64,000 nt of DNA from Chryseobacterium jejuense (GTDB lineage Bacteria; Bacteroidota; Bacteroidia; Flavobacteriales; Weeksellaceae), in assembly GCF_900100075.1 (NCBI RefSeq), contig NZ_FNEG01000002.1, positions 186,001 to 250,000 of the forward strand. Direction: 5' to 3'. Under the pieces are notes generated by a model, which saw only the letters and a program-made list of their open reading frames with translations, had not been told where the DNA came from and made no database searches. Each line of letters opens with the position of its first letter. The stretch's first letter is position 1. The position numbers and the translations under genes are program-made. Shown here piece after piece: positions 55,852-64,000 of this stretch.

Positions 55852-56520
55852 ATGTCACAATCGTACGAAGTTATTTTTGAGAACAATAAGAAATGGGTAG
55901 AATCTAAGGTTTCAGCAGATCCAAACTTCTTCAAAGAGCTGGCAAAAACTCAACACCCGGACTATCTTTATATAGGATGTTCAGACAGTAGAGCTACAGC
56001 GGAAGAACTGATGGGAGCAAAACCAGGAGAAGTTTTTGTTCACAGAAACATCGCAAATGTTGTGAATACTTTAGATATGAGTTCCACCGCAGTTATTCAA
56101 TATGCTGTAGAACATCTTAAGGTAAAACACATTATCGTATGTGGACATTATAACTGTGGCGGTGTAAAAGCAGCGATGACTCCTCAGGATTTAGGATTAT
56201 TGAATCCTTGGTTGAGAAATATTCGTGATGTTTACAGATTGCACCAGGCAGAACTTGATTCTATCGAAGATGAAGATAAGCGTTATGATAGATTGGTTGA
56301 ACTGAATGTTCAGGAACAATGTATCAACGTCATCAAAATGGCCTGCGTACAGGAAAGGTATATTTTAGAAGAACAACCTGTTGTACATGGCTGGGTATTT
56401 GACCTTAGAACAGGTAAAATTATTGATCTTGAGATTGATTTTGAGAAAACCTTAAAAGACATCCAAAAGATTTACAACCTTACTGGTTCAGATTGGGTAA
56501 TGAGCAGAAAAACGAAATAG
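55852..56520 (+). CDS. can: Beta-carbonic anhydrase
   Basis: The enzyme interconverts CO2 and bicarbonate in the cytosol. The 222-residue protein has the zinc ligands Cys43, His99 and Cys102 (CSDSRA and CGHYNCGG) with the Asp45/Arg47 dyad. There is no signal peptide. It leads a four-gene plus-strand unit with a small secreted protein, a SulP transporter and a second carbonic anhydrase, and has a promoter at 55763-55770. Confidence 0.95.
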   Translation: MSQSYEVIFENNKKWVESKVSADPNFFKELAKTQHPDYLYIGCSDSRATAEELMGAKPGEVFVHRNIANVVNTLDMSSTAVIQYAVEHLKVKHIIVCGHYNCGGVKAAMTPQDLGLLNPWLRNIRDVYRLHQAELDSIEDEDKRYDRLVELNVQEQCINVIKMACVQERYILEEQPVVHGWVFDLRTGKIIDLEIDFEKTLKDIQKIYNLTGSDWVMSRKTK

Positions 56521-56542
56521 TTTTTCTAAAAAAGAATGTGAA

Positions 56543-56842
56543 ATGAAATTCTGGAGTATTATTGTATTAACGTTTTTTCTGAATTTTACAGCGCTGCCAA
56601 GCATTGCTGCGGTGGCAGGCTGGGATATTCTGAGAACGAATATAATAGTAAATGAAGAAGAACCACACTCTCACCCATCCTCTTTTATTGTTTACGAAAA
56701 GACACTTCCAAAACCTTTAGATGTTTTCGACTATCTGAAGTTTTCTGAGCCTGCACCTCAGTCTATGTCTTTTGTACTGGTAGATGATTCCTTTCATCTA
56801 TCTCCTTTACTTAGTATATTTTCTCCGCCTCCGGAAGCTTAA
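56543..56842 (+). CDS. Small secreted protein in the CO2 operon
   Basis: A 99-residue protein with an N-terminal signal (MKFWSIIVLTFFLNFTALPS, cleavage near ..SIAAVA). The mature part carries EEEPHSHPSSF, which could bind a metal, and ends in a hydrophobic, Pro-rich stretch. It lies 22 bases after can and 148 bases before the transporter. Function is unknown to me; its placement suggests an accessory role. Confidence 0.65.
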   Translation: MKFWSIIVLTFFLNFTALPSIAAVAGWDILRTNIIVNEEEPHSHPSSFIVYEKTLPKPLDVFDYLKFSEPAPQSMSFVLVDDSFHLSPLLSIFSPPPEA

Positions 56843-56990
56843 TTTTAAAGTAGTAGTTAGATTTTTTTATAGTTATTCATGCCTTTTCAGGTAATGGATA
56901 AGCTGTTTATGCTTTAAAATTAATTTTCCAATCTTTTATAATTGATTATTTAATAATAAATCAATCGGTTATAATATTTTCAAAAATATC

Positions 56991-58583
56991 ATGAAAAAAA
57001 CATCATTATTAGGAGGAATCAAGGAGAATTTCCCTTCCGGGCTCGTTGTATTCTTAGTAGCACTTCCATTGTGTTTAGGAATCGCTCTTGCATCTGGAGC
57101 ACCACCATTGTCTGGAGTTATTTCCGGAATTGTAGGTGGTCTTGTTGTAGGATTTCTTAGTAATTCAAACATATCGGTTTCCGGGCCTGCTGCAGGTCTT
57201 ACCGCTATTGTATTAACCGCAATTACGGACCTTGGAGCATTTGAACTGTTCTTATGTGCCGGAATCATTGCTGGTTTAATTCAATTGATCCTAGGCTTTG
57301 TGAGAGCTGGTAGTATTTCCAATTATTTTCCCAATAATGTAATTGAGGGAATGCTTGCAGCTATTGGTATCATTATTATCTTAAAACAAATTCCTCACGC
57401 ATTGGGATTTGATAAGGATTACGAAGGAAACCAATCTTTGTTTAGCAACGGATTGAATTTTAATTATTTTACAGAACTTTTCGGAGCTATTCACCCCGGA
57501 GCTATTCTTGTAACACTAGTCTCCGTAGGTATTCTTATTGCATGGGATAAATTTCCAACTCTTAAAAGAATGAAAATGCTTCCTGGAGCTTTAGTAGCGG
57601 TAGTTGCCGGAATATTATTAAATGAATTATTTAAATTATCAGGCAGCTCTTTAGCTATTGGAACAGAACACTTAGTATCATTACCGGTTCCGAAATCACT
57701 GGATGATTTTAAGAATCTTATTACCATGCCGGACTTTGGAGGTTTTACCAATCCTAAAGTATGGATTGTAGGAGCAACTATTGCCATTGTAGCTTCTATT
57801 GAAACATTACTTTGTATTGAAGCTTCGGACAGATTAGATAAGCAAAGAAGAATTACAGATACTAATCTTGAGCTTAAAGCACAGGGAATAGGAAACTTAA
57901 TCAGTTCATTTATCGGTGGACTTCCTATGACTTCCGTAGTAGTGAGAAGTTCTGCCAATGCCAATGCAGGAGCTACTTCTAAATCATCAGCGATGATTCA
58001 CGGTGTACTTCTATTGGTGTGTGTACTTACTATTCCTTTTATTTTGAATCTGATCCCATTGGCAACTCTTGCTGCTGTTTTAATCCTTGTAGGATATAAA
58101 CTGGCAAAACCTGCCACTTTCAAACATTTCTGGCATCTTGGAAAATTCCAGTTTGTACCATTTGTGGCAACAGTTGTAGCGGTTGTAGCAACAGACCTGT
58201 TAAAAGGGGTTGGAATTGGTCTTGCAATTTCTGTATTCTATATCCTTCAGGGAAATATGAAAAGAGCTTATTATCTGAGCAGAGAAAAGCTGGATGATGC
58301 AGATGGAATCAAGATCAAACTGGCTGAAGAAGTTTCATTCTTAAATAAAGCAGCCATCAAAAAAACATTGAAAAACATTAAATCTAACTCTACTGTAATT
58401 ATTGACGCAAGAGAAACTTCATATATCGCGACAGATGTACTGGAAATGATCCAGGATTTTGCTAACATCCGCGCAAAAGAAGAAGATATCAATGTAGAAC
58501 TTCTAGGTTTTAAAACCTCATACAAAGATTATGAAAGAAGTGAAGATTCTCACATTTTGATTACTCACAAAAGAGCTATGTAA
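56991..58583 (+). CDS. SulP-family anion transporter (bicarbonate candidate)
   Basis: A 530-residue membrane protein of the SLC26/SulP family with 12-14 hydrophobic segments and SVSGPAAGLTAIVL near residue 63, a family anion-binding region. A short STAS-like domain occupies about 440-530 (STVIIDARETSYIATDVLEM). Flanking carbonic anhydrases make bicarbonate the likely substrate, as in cyanobacterial BicA, but sulfate or other anions are possible. Confidence 0.88.
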   Translation: MKKTSLLGGIKENFPSGLVVFLVALPLCLGIALASGAPPLSGVISGIVGGLVVGFLSNSNISVSGPAAGLTAIVLTAITDLGAFELFLCAGIIAGLIQLILGFVRAGSISNYFPNNVIEGMLAAIGIIIILKQIPHALGFDKDYEGNQSLFSNGLNFNYFTELFGAIHPGAILVTLVSVGILIAWDKFPTLKRMKMLPGALVAVVAGILLNELFKLSGSSLAIGTEHLVSLPVPKSLDDFKNLITMPDFGGFTNPKVWIVGATIAIVASIETLLCIEASDRLDKQRRITDTNLELKAQGIGNLISSFIGGLPMTSVVVRSSANANAGATSKSSAMIHGVLLLVCVLTIPFILNLIPLATLAAVLILVGYKLAKPATFKHFWHLGKFQFVPFVATVVAVVATDLLKGVGIGLAISVFYILQGNMKRAYYLSREKLDDADGIKIKLAEEVSFLNKAAIKKTLKNIKSNSTVIIDARETSYIATDVLEMIQDFANIRAKEEDINVELLGFKTSYKDYERSEDSHILITHKRAM

Positions 58584-58636
58584 GCTCAAACCCATTTTAT
58601 TTTAAACTTAACAATTCAACAAACAACTAACATTAT

Positions 58637-59272
58637 ATGAAAGCACATACATACGAAACTCAGTCTACCATTACTCCTGAAAAAGCATTAGAATTTTTAA
58701 AGGAAGGAAACCAAAGGTTCGTTAATAATCTTAAAGCCAACAGAGACCTTCTTGAGCAGGTAAATGCAACCCGCGAAGGACAATGGCCTTTTGCAGTGGT
58801 TTTAAGCTGTATAGACAGCCGTACTTCTGCAGAATTGATTTTCGACCAGGGATTGGGTGACGTTTTCAGTATCAGAATTGCTGGTAATTTTGTAAATCAG
58901 GACATTTTAGGTTCTATGGAATTTGGCTGTAATGTGGCAGGTTCTAAACTGATTGTGGTCTTAGGACACACTAAATGTGGAGCTCTGAAAGGAGGTCTTG
59001 ATGCAGCACAGATTGAAGGAATGGGAATGGACAACCTGAACCACCTGATCAATCATTTTAACCCAATTATCAATGACATCATTGAAGAAAATGAAGAACG
59101 TTCATCAAAAAACAGTTCTCTTTTAGAAAGACTTAATCACCAGAATGTAAAAAGTGCTATAGAAGACATTCGTAAACAAAGCTCAACACTTAAAAGACTT
59201 GAAGAAGAAGGAAAAATTAAGATTGTTGGTGCTAACTACGATGTTGAAACAGGCGCAGTAAACTGGTTATAG
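58637..59272 (+). CDS. Beta-carbonic anhydrase, second copy
   Basis: A 211-residue beta-class enzyme with zinc ligands Cys58, His111 and Cys114 (SCIDSRTS and GHTKCGA) and the Asp60/Arg62 pair. It diverges clearly from the first copy, so it is a different subtype and not a recent duplicate. It is 53 bases after the transporter and ends the unit before a strong terminator. Confidence 0.94.
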   Translation: MKAHTYETQSTITPEKALEFLKEGNQRFVNNLKANRDLLEQVNATREGQWPFAVVLSCIDSRTSAELIFDQGLGDVFSIRIAGNFVNQDILGSMEFGCNVAGSKLIVVLGHTKCGALKGGLDAAQIEGMGMDNLNHLINHFNPIINDIIEENEERSSKNSSLLERLNHQNVKSAIEDIRKQSSTLKRLEEEGKIKIVGANYDVETGAVNWL

Positions 59273-59363
59273 AATAATCAAGAGTCCTATTTAGCTACTT
59301 ACTAATAAAGTATATAACATAGCTCAGATCAATTGATTGGAAATTAATTTAAATGCATAACAG

Positions 59364-59390
59364 AAGGCCATCGGAAATCCGATGGCCTTT
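59364..59390. terminator. Bidirectional terminator between the CO2 operon and pth
   Basis: AAGGCCATCGG and CCGATGGCCTT form an 11-bp stem around a four-base loop, with Ts on the plus-strand side. It lies between convergent genes. Confidence 0.88.
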
Positions 59391-59431
59391 ATTTATTGTA
59401 TTCTTAGAAAGCTAAAAAGAAAAACAGCGAA

Positions 59432-59995
59432 CTATTTACCGTTAAATCCGGACATTGTATTGCTGATTCCCGCAAACACAAAGGAAAGACTGGCTTTTGA
59501 AAAAGTGTCTATTCTTTCTGTAAGTTTTTCAGTTTCTTCTTCATTCCATGTTCCTAATACATAATCTACCTGACGCCCCGCAGAAAAATCTGCTGAAATT
59601 CCAAAACGAAGCCTTGCGTAGTTCTGAGTCTGTAATACTTCATTGATATTCTTAAGCCCATTGTGACCCGCATCCGAACCTTTACCTTTCAATCTCAGAG
59701 TTCCGAAAGGCAATGCCAGGTCATCTGTTACAATCAGTACATTTTCCAAAGGAATATTTTCTTTCTGCATCCAGTATCTCACGGCATTCCCGGATAAATT
59801 CATATAGGTATCCGGTTTAAGAACAAAAACTTTTCTGCCTTTATACTTTCCTTCTGCCATCCAGCCGAAATTAGCAGTATTAAATGATACTTCTAATTTT
59901 TCAGCTATTTTTTCAGCCACTTTAAAGCCTATATTGTGTCGTGTATTTTCATATTCTGAGCCTTTGTTTCCAAGCCCAACGATTAAATATTTCAT
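59432..59995 (-). CDS. pth: Peptidyl-tRNA hydrolase
   Basis: Pth recycles tRNA from prematurely released peptidyl-tRNA. The 187-residue protein has [18 protein letters not shown] (catalytic His20 in the RHN motif), [18 protein letters not shown] and [11 protein letters not shown]. It is monocistronic, with a promoter box at 60009-60016. Confidence 0.96.
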   Translation of the reverse strand: MKYLIVGLGNKGSEYENTRHNIGFKVAEKIAEKLEVSFNTANFGWMAEGKYKGRKVFVLKPDTYMNLSGNAVRYWMQKENIPLENVLIVTDDLALPFGTLRLKGKGSDAGHNGLKNINEVLQTQNYARLRFGISADFSAGRQVDYVLGTWNEEETEKLTERIDTFSKASLSFVFAGISNTMSGFNGK

Positions 59996-60008
59996 CAGAA
60001 ATTTTTTG

Positions 60009-60040
60009 CAAAATTAAGGGATAAAAAATAAAAAACTCAA
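60009..60040 (-). promoter_or_regulatory. pth promoter
   Basis: TAATTTTG (60009-60016) on the minus strand matches TAnnTTTG and TTG (60038-60040) lies 21 bases upstream. The -33 part is inside the terminator stem of the preceding gene. Confidence 0.6.
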
Positions 60041-60059
60041 CCTTAGGAAGATTGAGTTT
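60033..60059 (-). terminator. Terminator after the 313-residue lipoprotein gene
   Basis: AAACTCAA and TTGAGTTT, with an inner CTT/AAG, form a stem followed by Ts on the minus strand, 23 bases after the stop codon. Confidence 0.78.
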
Positions 60060-60081
60060 AAATATTGTTGAAAAAACTATT

Positions 60082-61023
60082 CTATTGAGGTTTATAAATA
60101 TAGTTTATACCGTAGCCTTTTGTCATGTAAGTCTGTAGATCATATACATAATTTGTACTCATTACGATAGGTTGTGGAATATTTACCGTAAGATCTGTTA
60201 CCGACCATCTCTTAGGACTATTTGGAGATAGAATTAAACTCTCTTTAATACTGCTTTTAGTAGCCAACAGCCTTGAGATTTTATATACCTGCGGTAATAA
60301 AGTGAACGGGCTGATCTGCTGATCGTAAGCATAATACTCATAGCCATATTTTTCAGTAGGAGCACCATACACAATTGGATTATTGGATGTTACCGGTCCT
60401 GAAACATTAAGTACTTTAGACACATTATCTCCCACATAAGTAAACTCTGATTTTGAATATTCTGTATAATTAATGGGACCTCCTATAGTCTCTGCACCTT
60501 TTATTGTAACAATAGACTCTAATTTTGAAGTACCTGCATTATAGGTTAATGTATGAATGTACTTTTCTGAAGCGAATAAGGTTTGAGGCCCAGGCTTAGT
60601 GGAAGGTGGAACCGGCGGTGGTCTTCTGAAAACAGAACGGGTCTCAGAAATAGACTGTAGTCTGCTGTTGTTTCCATAATTGAACTGTCTATCATAAGAT
60701 ATACTGTCTTTATCCAGTTTTCCGTTTCCATTAAGATCAAGAAAACCTCTGAAGTTAATTTGGCTGATTCTGTCACCACTGTACATAATATCCGTAATAG
60801 AAGCACTATCTGTGATCACTCTATTCACAAGCAATCCGCTGTATTGATATTCTGCCAGAGTAGTTTTGTCCGTAATTTCTTTATATAAAGCTCTTGGGCC
60901 ACTCAGTCCGCCTGTATTATTAAGATCCAAAAGAGGATTCCCGTCTTCATCCAGTAAATTTTTGCAGGAATGTATTGAAGAAAACCCTGCAATTAATAAG
61001 ATAAAATAGAAAATTTGTTTCAT
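60082..61023 (-). CDS. Lipoprotein of unknown function
   Basis: A 313-residue protein with a lipoprotein signal (MKQIFYFILLIAGFSSIHSC, Cys20). The mature part is beta-rich. It contains DLNGNGKLDKD near residue 97, a calcium-binding loop pattern like EF-hand/dockerin, and a Pro-rich patch (RRPPPVPPSTKPGP). It is likely outer-membrane anchored. It is monocistronic, with a -7 box at 61049-61056. I assign no function. Confidence 0.72.
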   Translation of the reverse strand: MKQIFYFILLIAGFSSIHSCKNLLDEDGNPLLDLNNTGGLSGPRALYKEITDKTTLAEYQYSGLLVNRVITDSASITDIMYSGDRISQINFRGFLDLNGNGKLDKDSISYDRQFNYGNNSRLQSISETRSVFRRPPPVPPSTKPGPQTLFASEKYIHTLTYNAGTSKLESIVTIKGAETIGGPINYTEYSKSEFTYVGDNVSKVLNVSGPVTSNNPIVYGAPTEKYGYEYYAYDQQISPFTLLPQVYKISRLLATKSSIKESLILSPNSPKRWSVTDLTVNIPQPIVMSTNYVYDLQTYMTKGYGINYIYKPQ

Positions 61024-61048
61024 TTCCTGGTAATTGATTATTTTTTCA

Positions 61049-61056
61049 CAAATATA
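61049..61056 (-). promoter_or_regulatory. Promoter of the lipoprotein gene, -7 element
   Basis: TATATTTG on the minus strand is a perfect TAnnTTTG 25 bases before the lipoprotein start codon. No clear -33 TTG is seen. Confidence 0.55.
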
Positions 61057-61144
61057 ATTTTTTTTTGCATAAAAATTATATCATTATTTATATTCTGATA
61101 AGATTAACAATAATAGTTTCCCTACAATTATTAATAGGTAAAAC

Positions 61145-61270
61145 TCAGATTCTGAGACCTGCCCTCACCATTGGATGTGGGTTTCGATAGTCTTGTATTG
61201 TATGAAGTGAAACCAGCAATCTAAATGGATTAATACCGGCAAGCACATTAAGAAAATAGTTTTTTACCAT
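61145..61270 (-). CDS. Candidate 41-residue small gene or repeat-borne frame
   Basis: An ATG frame of 41 codons on the minus strand begins MVKNYFLNVLAGINPFRLL, includes TIQDYRNPHP and ends in VRAGLRI. The stretch stands out from the very A/T-rich flanks by its higher GC. A perfect TATATTTG box (61287-61294) lies 16 bases before its start codon. It may be a small gene, or a frame inside a dispersed intergenic element. Confidence 0.38.
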   Translation of the reverse strand: MVKNYFLNVLAGINPFRLLVSLHTIQDYRNPHPMVRAGLRI

Positions 61271-61286
61271 ATATTTTTAATTTGTT

Positions 61287-61294
61287 CAAATATA
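61287..61294 (-). promoter_or_regulatory. Promoter of the 41-codon frame, -7 element
   Basis: TATATTTG on the minus strand is a perfect TAnnTTTG. A TTG lies only 13 bases upstream, closer than usual. Confidence 0.42.
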
Positions 61295-61363
61295 ATTCAA
61301 TTTTATACAACACAGACTATTTCAATCGACAAATTCACAAAGAATAGAGTCAAAAAATAAAAA

Positions 61364-61390
61364 AATCTAAAAACATAACGTTTTTAGATT
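61364..61390 (-). terminator. Terminator after the three secreted paralogues
   Basis: AATCTAAAAAC and GTTTTTAGATT form an 11-bp stem with a five-base loop, 25 bases after the last stop codon. A T-rich tract follows on the minus strand. Confidence 0.85.
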
Positions 61391-61415
61391 CTTAATTATT
61401 ATATGAGTATGTAAA

Positions 61416-62156
61416 TTAATACGGCTGTAATACAGATGTTGTTAAAACAGACTGTGCCATATCCCCATTAAGGGATGCTGTATCTACCGCTGTTCCTATT
61501 CCAAGTGCATTACCATTCAAAGTCCTGTTTGTACAGGCCACTTTAACCGAATATTTGTTTTTTTGGATAAGATTCTCAAGTGTTGCATTAAGATTAAAGA
61601 TCTTATAAGCCCCACTATCTCCTTGCAATACATCAGCTCTCACTGCCTTAAGTTTATTATCTATAAAAACACCACAGGCAAAACCTGCAGATGATGTACC
61701 GTTATTTGCCTTTTGAGCAGTGGTTTGAAACGAAAATGTCACTTTGTTAATAGCATTGGTTACATTGAATGTATCCACAGCTTGGGGGATCACAGTCCAG
61801 CTACTTGTTAAATCATCATTTTCATTATATGGCACTGGATTCCCATTACTATAAAATGCAACTCCTGTTTGATCTGCAACAGTATTAATAGAAAACAGAG
61901 ACATACTTCCTTGTCCATCAGCTATTTTAATATTTTTCCAGTCATTGGCTGTCATTGCCGAATTGTTATGAAAGATCTCTCCACTATTACCTGCTGATCC
62001 GTTCAACAGATCTGTACCATTAGTTCTTAGTTCCCTTCTAACATTGATATCTCCATTTACATCTAATTTATTAACAGGATTCGGAGTGTTAATACCGACC
62101 TGAGCTTCAATAAGCCCGATAATCAATAAAAATTGAACAAAAAATATTTTTTTCAT
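61416..62156 (-). CDS. Secreted fibre-like protein, tandem copy 3
   Basis: A 246-residue protein with a signal peptide (to about residue 18) and the opening QVGINTPNPVNKLDVNGDIN, a motif found at the head of many Bacteroidetes surface and tail-fibre-like proteins. The C-terminal half shares FACGVFIDNKLKAVRADVL and an AQS(V/S)L ending with its two neighbours. It has no lipobox and no recognised secretion tag. It lies eight bases after copy 2. Confidence 0.7.
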   Translation of the reverse strand: MKKIFFVQFLLIIGLIEAQVGINTPNPVNKLDVNGDINVRRELRTNGTDLLNGSAGNSGEIFHNNSAMTANDWKNIKIADGQGSMSLFSINTVADQTGVAFYSNGNPVPYNENDDLTSSWTVIPQAVDTFNVTNAINKVTFSFQTTAQKANNGTSSAGFACGVFIDNKLKAVRADVLQGDSGAYKIFNLNATLENLIQKNKYSVKVACTNRTLNGNALGIGTAVDTASLNGDMAQSVLTTSVLQPY

Positions 62157-62164
62157 AGTTGGTT

Positions 62165-62986
62165 TTACTTTATAATCGTGTTAAACACTTGTGGAACTTC
62201 ATATACATCTACTTTCAAAGACGATTGAGCAATAAAGCTATTAAGATTGGTACTTGTATTTGTCCCTATAGCCAGCTTTCTGTTAGGAGCATCTCCATAC
62301 GATGTAAGTCTTGAGCATCCTACACTCACGGTATGCTCTCCTTTAGAAAGGTTTGTTACCATTCCAATTTGATTATGGGTAATAAAAGTAAACTGAGCAC
62401 TACTCGCCTTAAGGTTATTCTGTCTCAAACTGATCAGTTTATCATCTACAAAAATACCACAGGCATAATCTATTGAGGTATCAGGGGTTCCATTAGACGA
62501 AAAATTGGCCTGCACTACAGTTTCAAACTGAAAATATGCTTTACTCTCAGTACTAAAAACCTGGATTTTCTGTGACAAACCATTAATTTTTTTAAATGCA
62601 GTAAGGTTAGAAAAATCAGCTCCCTTTGTAAAAGCTGCCGCTTTACCAGTACTTGTTACTGGAGGTTGTTCATTATTCGTAAAATCAACCCCAACTTTGT
62701 CTGAAAAGGAGTTATTAAAGATCAAATAAAATTTATTCGGTTCATATTCCGGAATGCGAAGGGTTTTCCAGATAGGAGCATATCCCTCACCTTGAGAAAC
62801 CAGCAACTGGTCATTATTTCCCTGAGAAAGGCTGTTATCTGTAGCATCAAGTACAGCAATTTTATCTCTAAGGTTCAAATCTCCGTTTACATCCAGTTTG
62901 GCTTTTGGAGTATCAGTATTAATACCCACCTGAGCAGAAAGCATCAATCCCGAGGCAAGAAATAAAGTCGATAATATATTTTTCAT
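62165..62986 (-). CDS. Secreted fibre-like protein, tandem copy 2
   Basis: A 273-residue paralogue with a signal peptide and QVGINTDTPKAKLDVNGDLN, then LLVSQGEGYAPIWKTLRI. The C-terminal domain has YACGIFVDDKLISLRQNNL and IAQSSLKVDVYEV. The pattern suggests a beta-rich, possibly trimeric fibre tip. It lies eight bases after copy 1, so the three are one transcript. Confidence 0.7.
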   Translation of the reverse strand: MKNILSTLFLASGLMLSAQVGINTDTPKAKLDVNGDLNLRDKIAVLDATDNSLSQGNNDQLLVSQGEGYAPIWKTLRIPEYEPNKFYLIFNNSFSDKVGVDFTNNEQPPVTSTGKAAAFTKGADFSNLTAFKKINGLSQKIQVFSTESKAYFQFETVVQANFSSNGTPDTSIDYACGIFVDDKLISLRQNNLKASSAQFTFITHNQIGMVTNLSKGEHTVSVGCSRLTSYGDAPNRKLAIGTNTSTNLNSFIAQSSLKVDVYEVPQVFNTIIK

Positions 62987-62994
62987 CAGTTCTT

Positions 62995-63816
62995 TTAATT
63001 GGATTTATAAGTTACATACTCAATCACATCGATCTTCATGTTAGACTCTAATGTAAATGCATTGGATGCTCCATTAGAACTTTGAACGTCACGACCTATA
63101 GCAAACTGAGAATTCACATTTGAAGTACTGATCTTTCTGCATGCAATTTCAAGATTCTGTACTCCAACCGGAACATTAAGTTCTGTATAATTAAGAGTAA
63201 AAATATAATCCTGTATCCCTGCTTTCCCGTTATTATTAGTGGAAGCAACTCTATCAGGACGCACTGCTACCAGCCTATCATTTCTAAAAACACCGCATGC
63301 AAAGCGGATGTTTTCTGAAGTAGTAGATTGCGGAGCTTTCATTTCAATTCCAGTCTGAAATTGATAAGTAAGTCTGTTTTTACCATTTTTTATGATAAAG
63401 GTATTTTTAAGGCCATCAATTTTCACCCATTTACCTTTCGAAGTGTCATCAATAGCATCTCCAACACTATTCCTAGCAACACCGTCTCCCTGGACACTGT
63501 TGGAAAGGGCTGTAATTCCTACTTGGTCTGATGATAAATATGAATTGATCAGTTTATACTGACCTTCTTCCATAAAAGTAAGAGTTAATGATTTCCAAAC
63601 AGGAGCTTTACCTTCTCCCTGAGAAACTAAAACCTGTCCGTTTAGTCCTGCATTTCCTACCTGAGAGGAAGTTCCACCTACTCTAAGTTCTTTTCTTAAA
63701 GTGGTTTTACCGTTTACATCGAGCGTCGATTTTGGCTTAGTGGTTCCTATTCCCACCTGTGCGTTAGCATAGAGAGATAGCAATCCAACTACACAACTAA
63801 ATATAATTTTTTTCAT
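62995..63816 (-). CDS. Secreted fibre-like protein, tandem copy 1
   Basis: A 273-residue protein and the first gene of the set. It has a signal peptide (MKKIIFSCVVGLLSLYANA), QVGIGTTKPKSTLDVNGKTT, VLVSQGEGKAPVWKSL, and the C-terminal FACGVFRNDRLVAVRPDRV region. The promoter box at 63828-63835 is only 12 bases before the start codon. Function is unknown; adhesion or fibre formation is an inference from the head motif. Confidence 0.7.
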   Translation of the reverse strand: MKKIIFSCVVGLLSLYANAQVGIGTTKPKSTLDVNGKTTLRKELRVGGTSSQVGNAGLNGQVLVSQGEGKAPVWKSLTLTFMEEGQYKLINSYLSSDQVGITALSNSVQGDGVARNSVGDAIDDTSKGKWVKIDGLKNTFIIKNGKNRLTYQFQTGIEMKAPQSTTSENIRFACGVFRNDRLVAVRPDRVASTNNNGKAGIQDYIFTLNYTELNVPVGVQNLEIACRKISTSNVNSQFAIGRDVQSSNGASNAFTLESNMKIDVIEYVTYKSN

Positions 63817-63827
63817 AATAAGGACTG

Positions 63828-63835
63828 CAAAGGTA
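63828..63835 (-). promoter_or_regulatory. Promoter of the secreted paralogues, -7 element
   Basis: TACCTTTG on the minus strand matches TAnnTTTG and lies 12 bases before the start codon of copy 1, so the leader would be very short. The -33 element is not clear. Confidence 0.55.
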
Positions 63836-64000
63836 CAAATTACGAATCGAAAAAATTCCAGTTATAACACTTAAACCTATAGAAATAAACACATTACACG
63901 ATAGAATTTTTTATATAAAAAAGTAGAATTATTTCTACATCCATCCCTTAAAAAATTTAAAATAAAATTGTATAGTACTTTAAAGCGCCTCTACTCCGAG

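Noticed and set aside
63980..64000. Possible 3' end of a minus-strand gene at the right edge
   Set aside because: Six codons and a TAA are too little to support a gene; a longer window is needed.

Overview
The window looks like a chromosomal segment of a flavobacterium, most likely Chryseobacterium or a close relative (Weeksellaceae). The evidence is low GC, many promoters of the Bacteroidetes type (TAnnTTTG at -7, TTG at -33), a SusC/SusD pair, a bacillithiol enzyme (BshC), a Bacteroidetes-type putative porin, a GYDIA-type GHMP kinase and an IF2 with a Gly/Asn/Gln-rich linker. The species call is inference. I saw no transposase, phage gene, CRISPR array, tRNA or rRNA.

Layout. (1) 1-250: a promoter and SAM-I (S-box) riboswitch on the minus strand, controlling a gene beyond the left edge. 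(2) 435-10952: housekeeping and envelope genes: aroQ, pckA, a GHMP kinase with fabD, a LysM/periplasmic-binding-like fusion, bshC behind a putative porin, and a small secreted protein. (3) 11062-15312: a SusC/SusD nutrient uptake pair whose promoter spacer is a perfect inverted repeat. (4) 15898-20654: the rimP-nusA-infB operon (minus), with a terminator-like hairpin in its leader. (5) 20870-53645: about 33 kb of surface-glycan genes. (6) 53642-55469: a DUF2306-type membrane protein and an AraC-type regulator. (7) 55852-59272: a bicarbonate/CO2 operon with two beta-carbonic anhydrases around a SulP transporter. (8) 59432-63816: pth, a lipoprotein, a possible 41-residue gene, and three tandem secreted paralogues.

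The glycan cluster. Ugd makes UDP-glucuronate and RfbA/RfbB make dTDP-4-keto-6-deoxyglucose. Export is by an ABC transporter (Wzm/Wzt). Wzt has a C-terminal extension and its gene overlaps a methyltransferase gene, as expected for a chain-terminus-recognition system such as E. coli O8/O9a. No Wzx flippase, Wzy polymerase, initiating transferase or WaaL ligase was seen. About fifteen glycosyltransferases follow, including a tandem set of four DADD-type GT2 paralogues and a separated duplicate pair. Decoration genes include an AsnB-type amidotransferase (possible uronamide formation), two acyltransferase-3 proteins, an MBOAT/SGNH O-acylation pair, two hexapeptide acyltransferases, a second methyltransferase, and a KASIII/ACP pair that may make a dedicated acyl group.

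The most interesting signals are the possible attenuator in the rimP-nusA-infB leader, the palindromes in the susC and carbonic anhydrase promoters, the cluster-encoded KASIII/ACP pair, the glycosyltransferase duplications, the tandem fibre-like secreted proteins, and several candidate small genes, notably one of 47 codons inside the O-acylation operon. All functional statements come from motif reading; no database search was possible.
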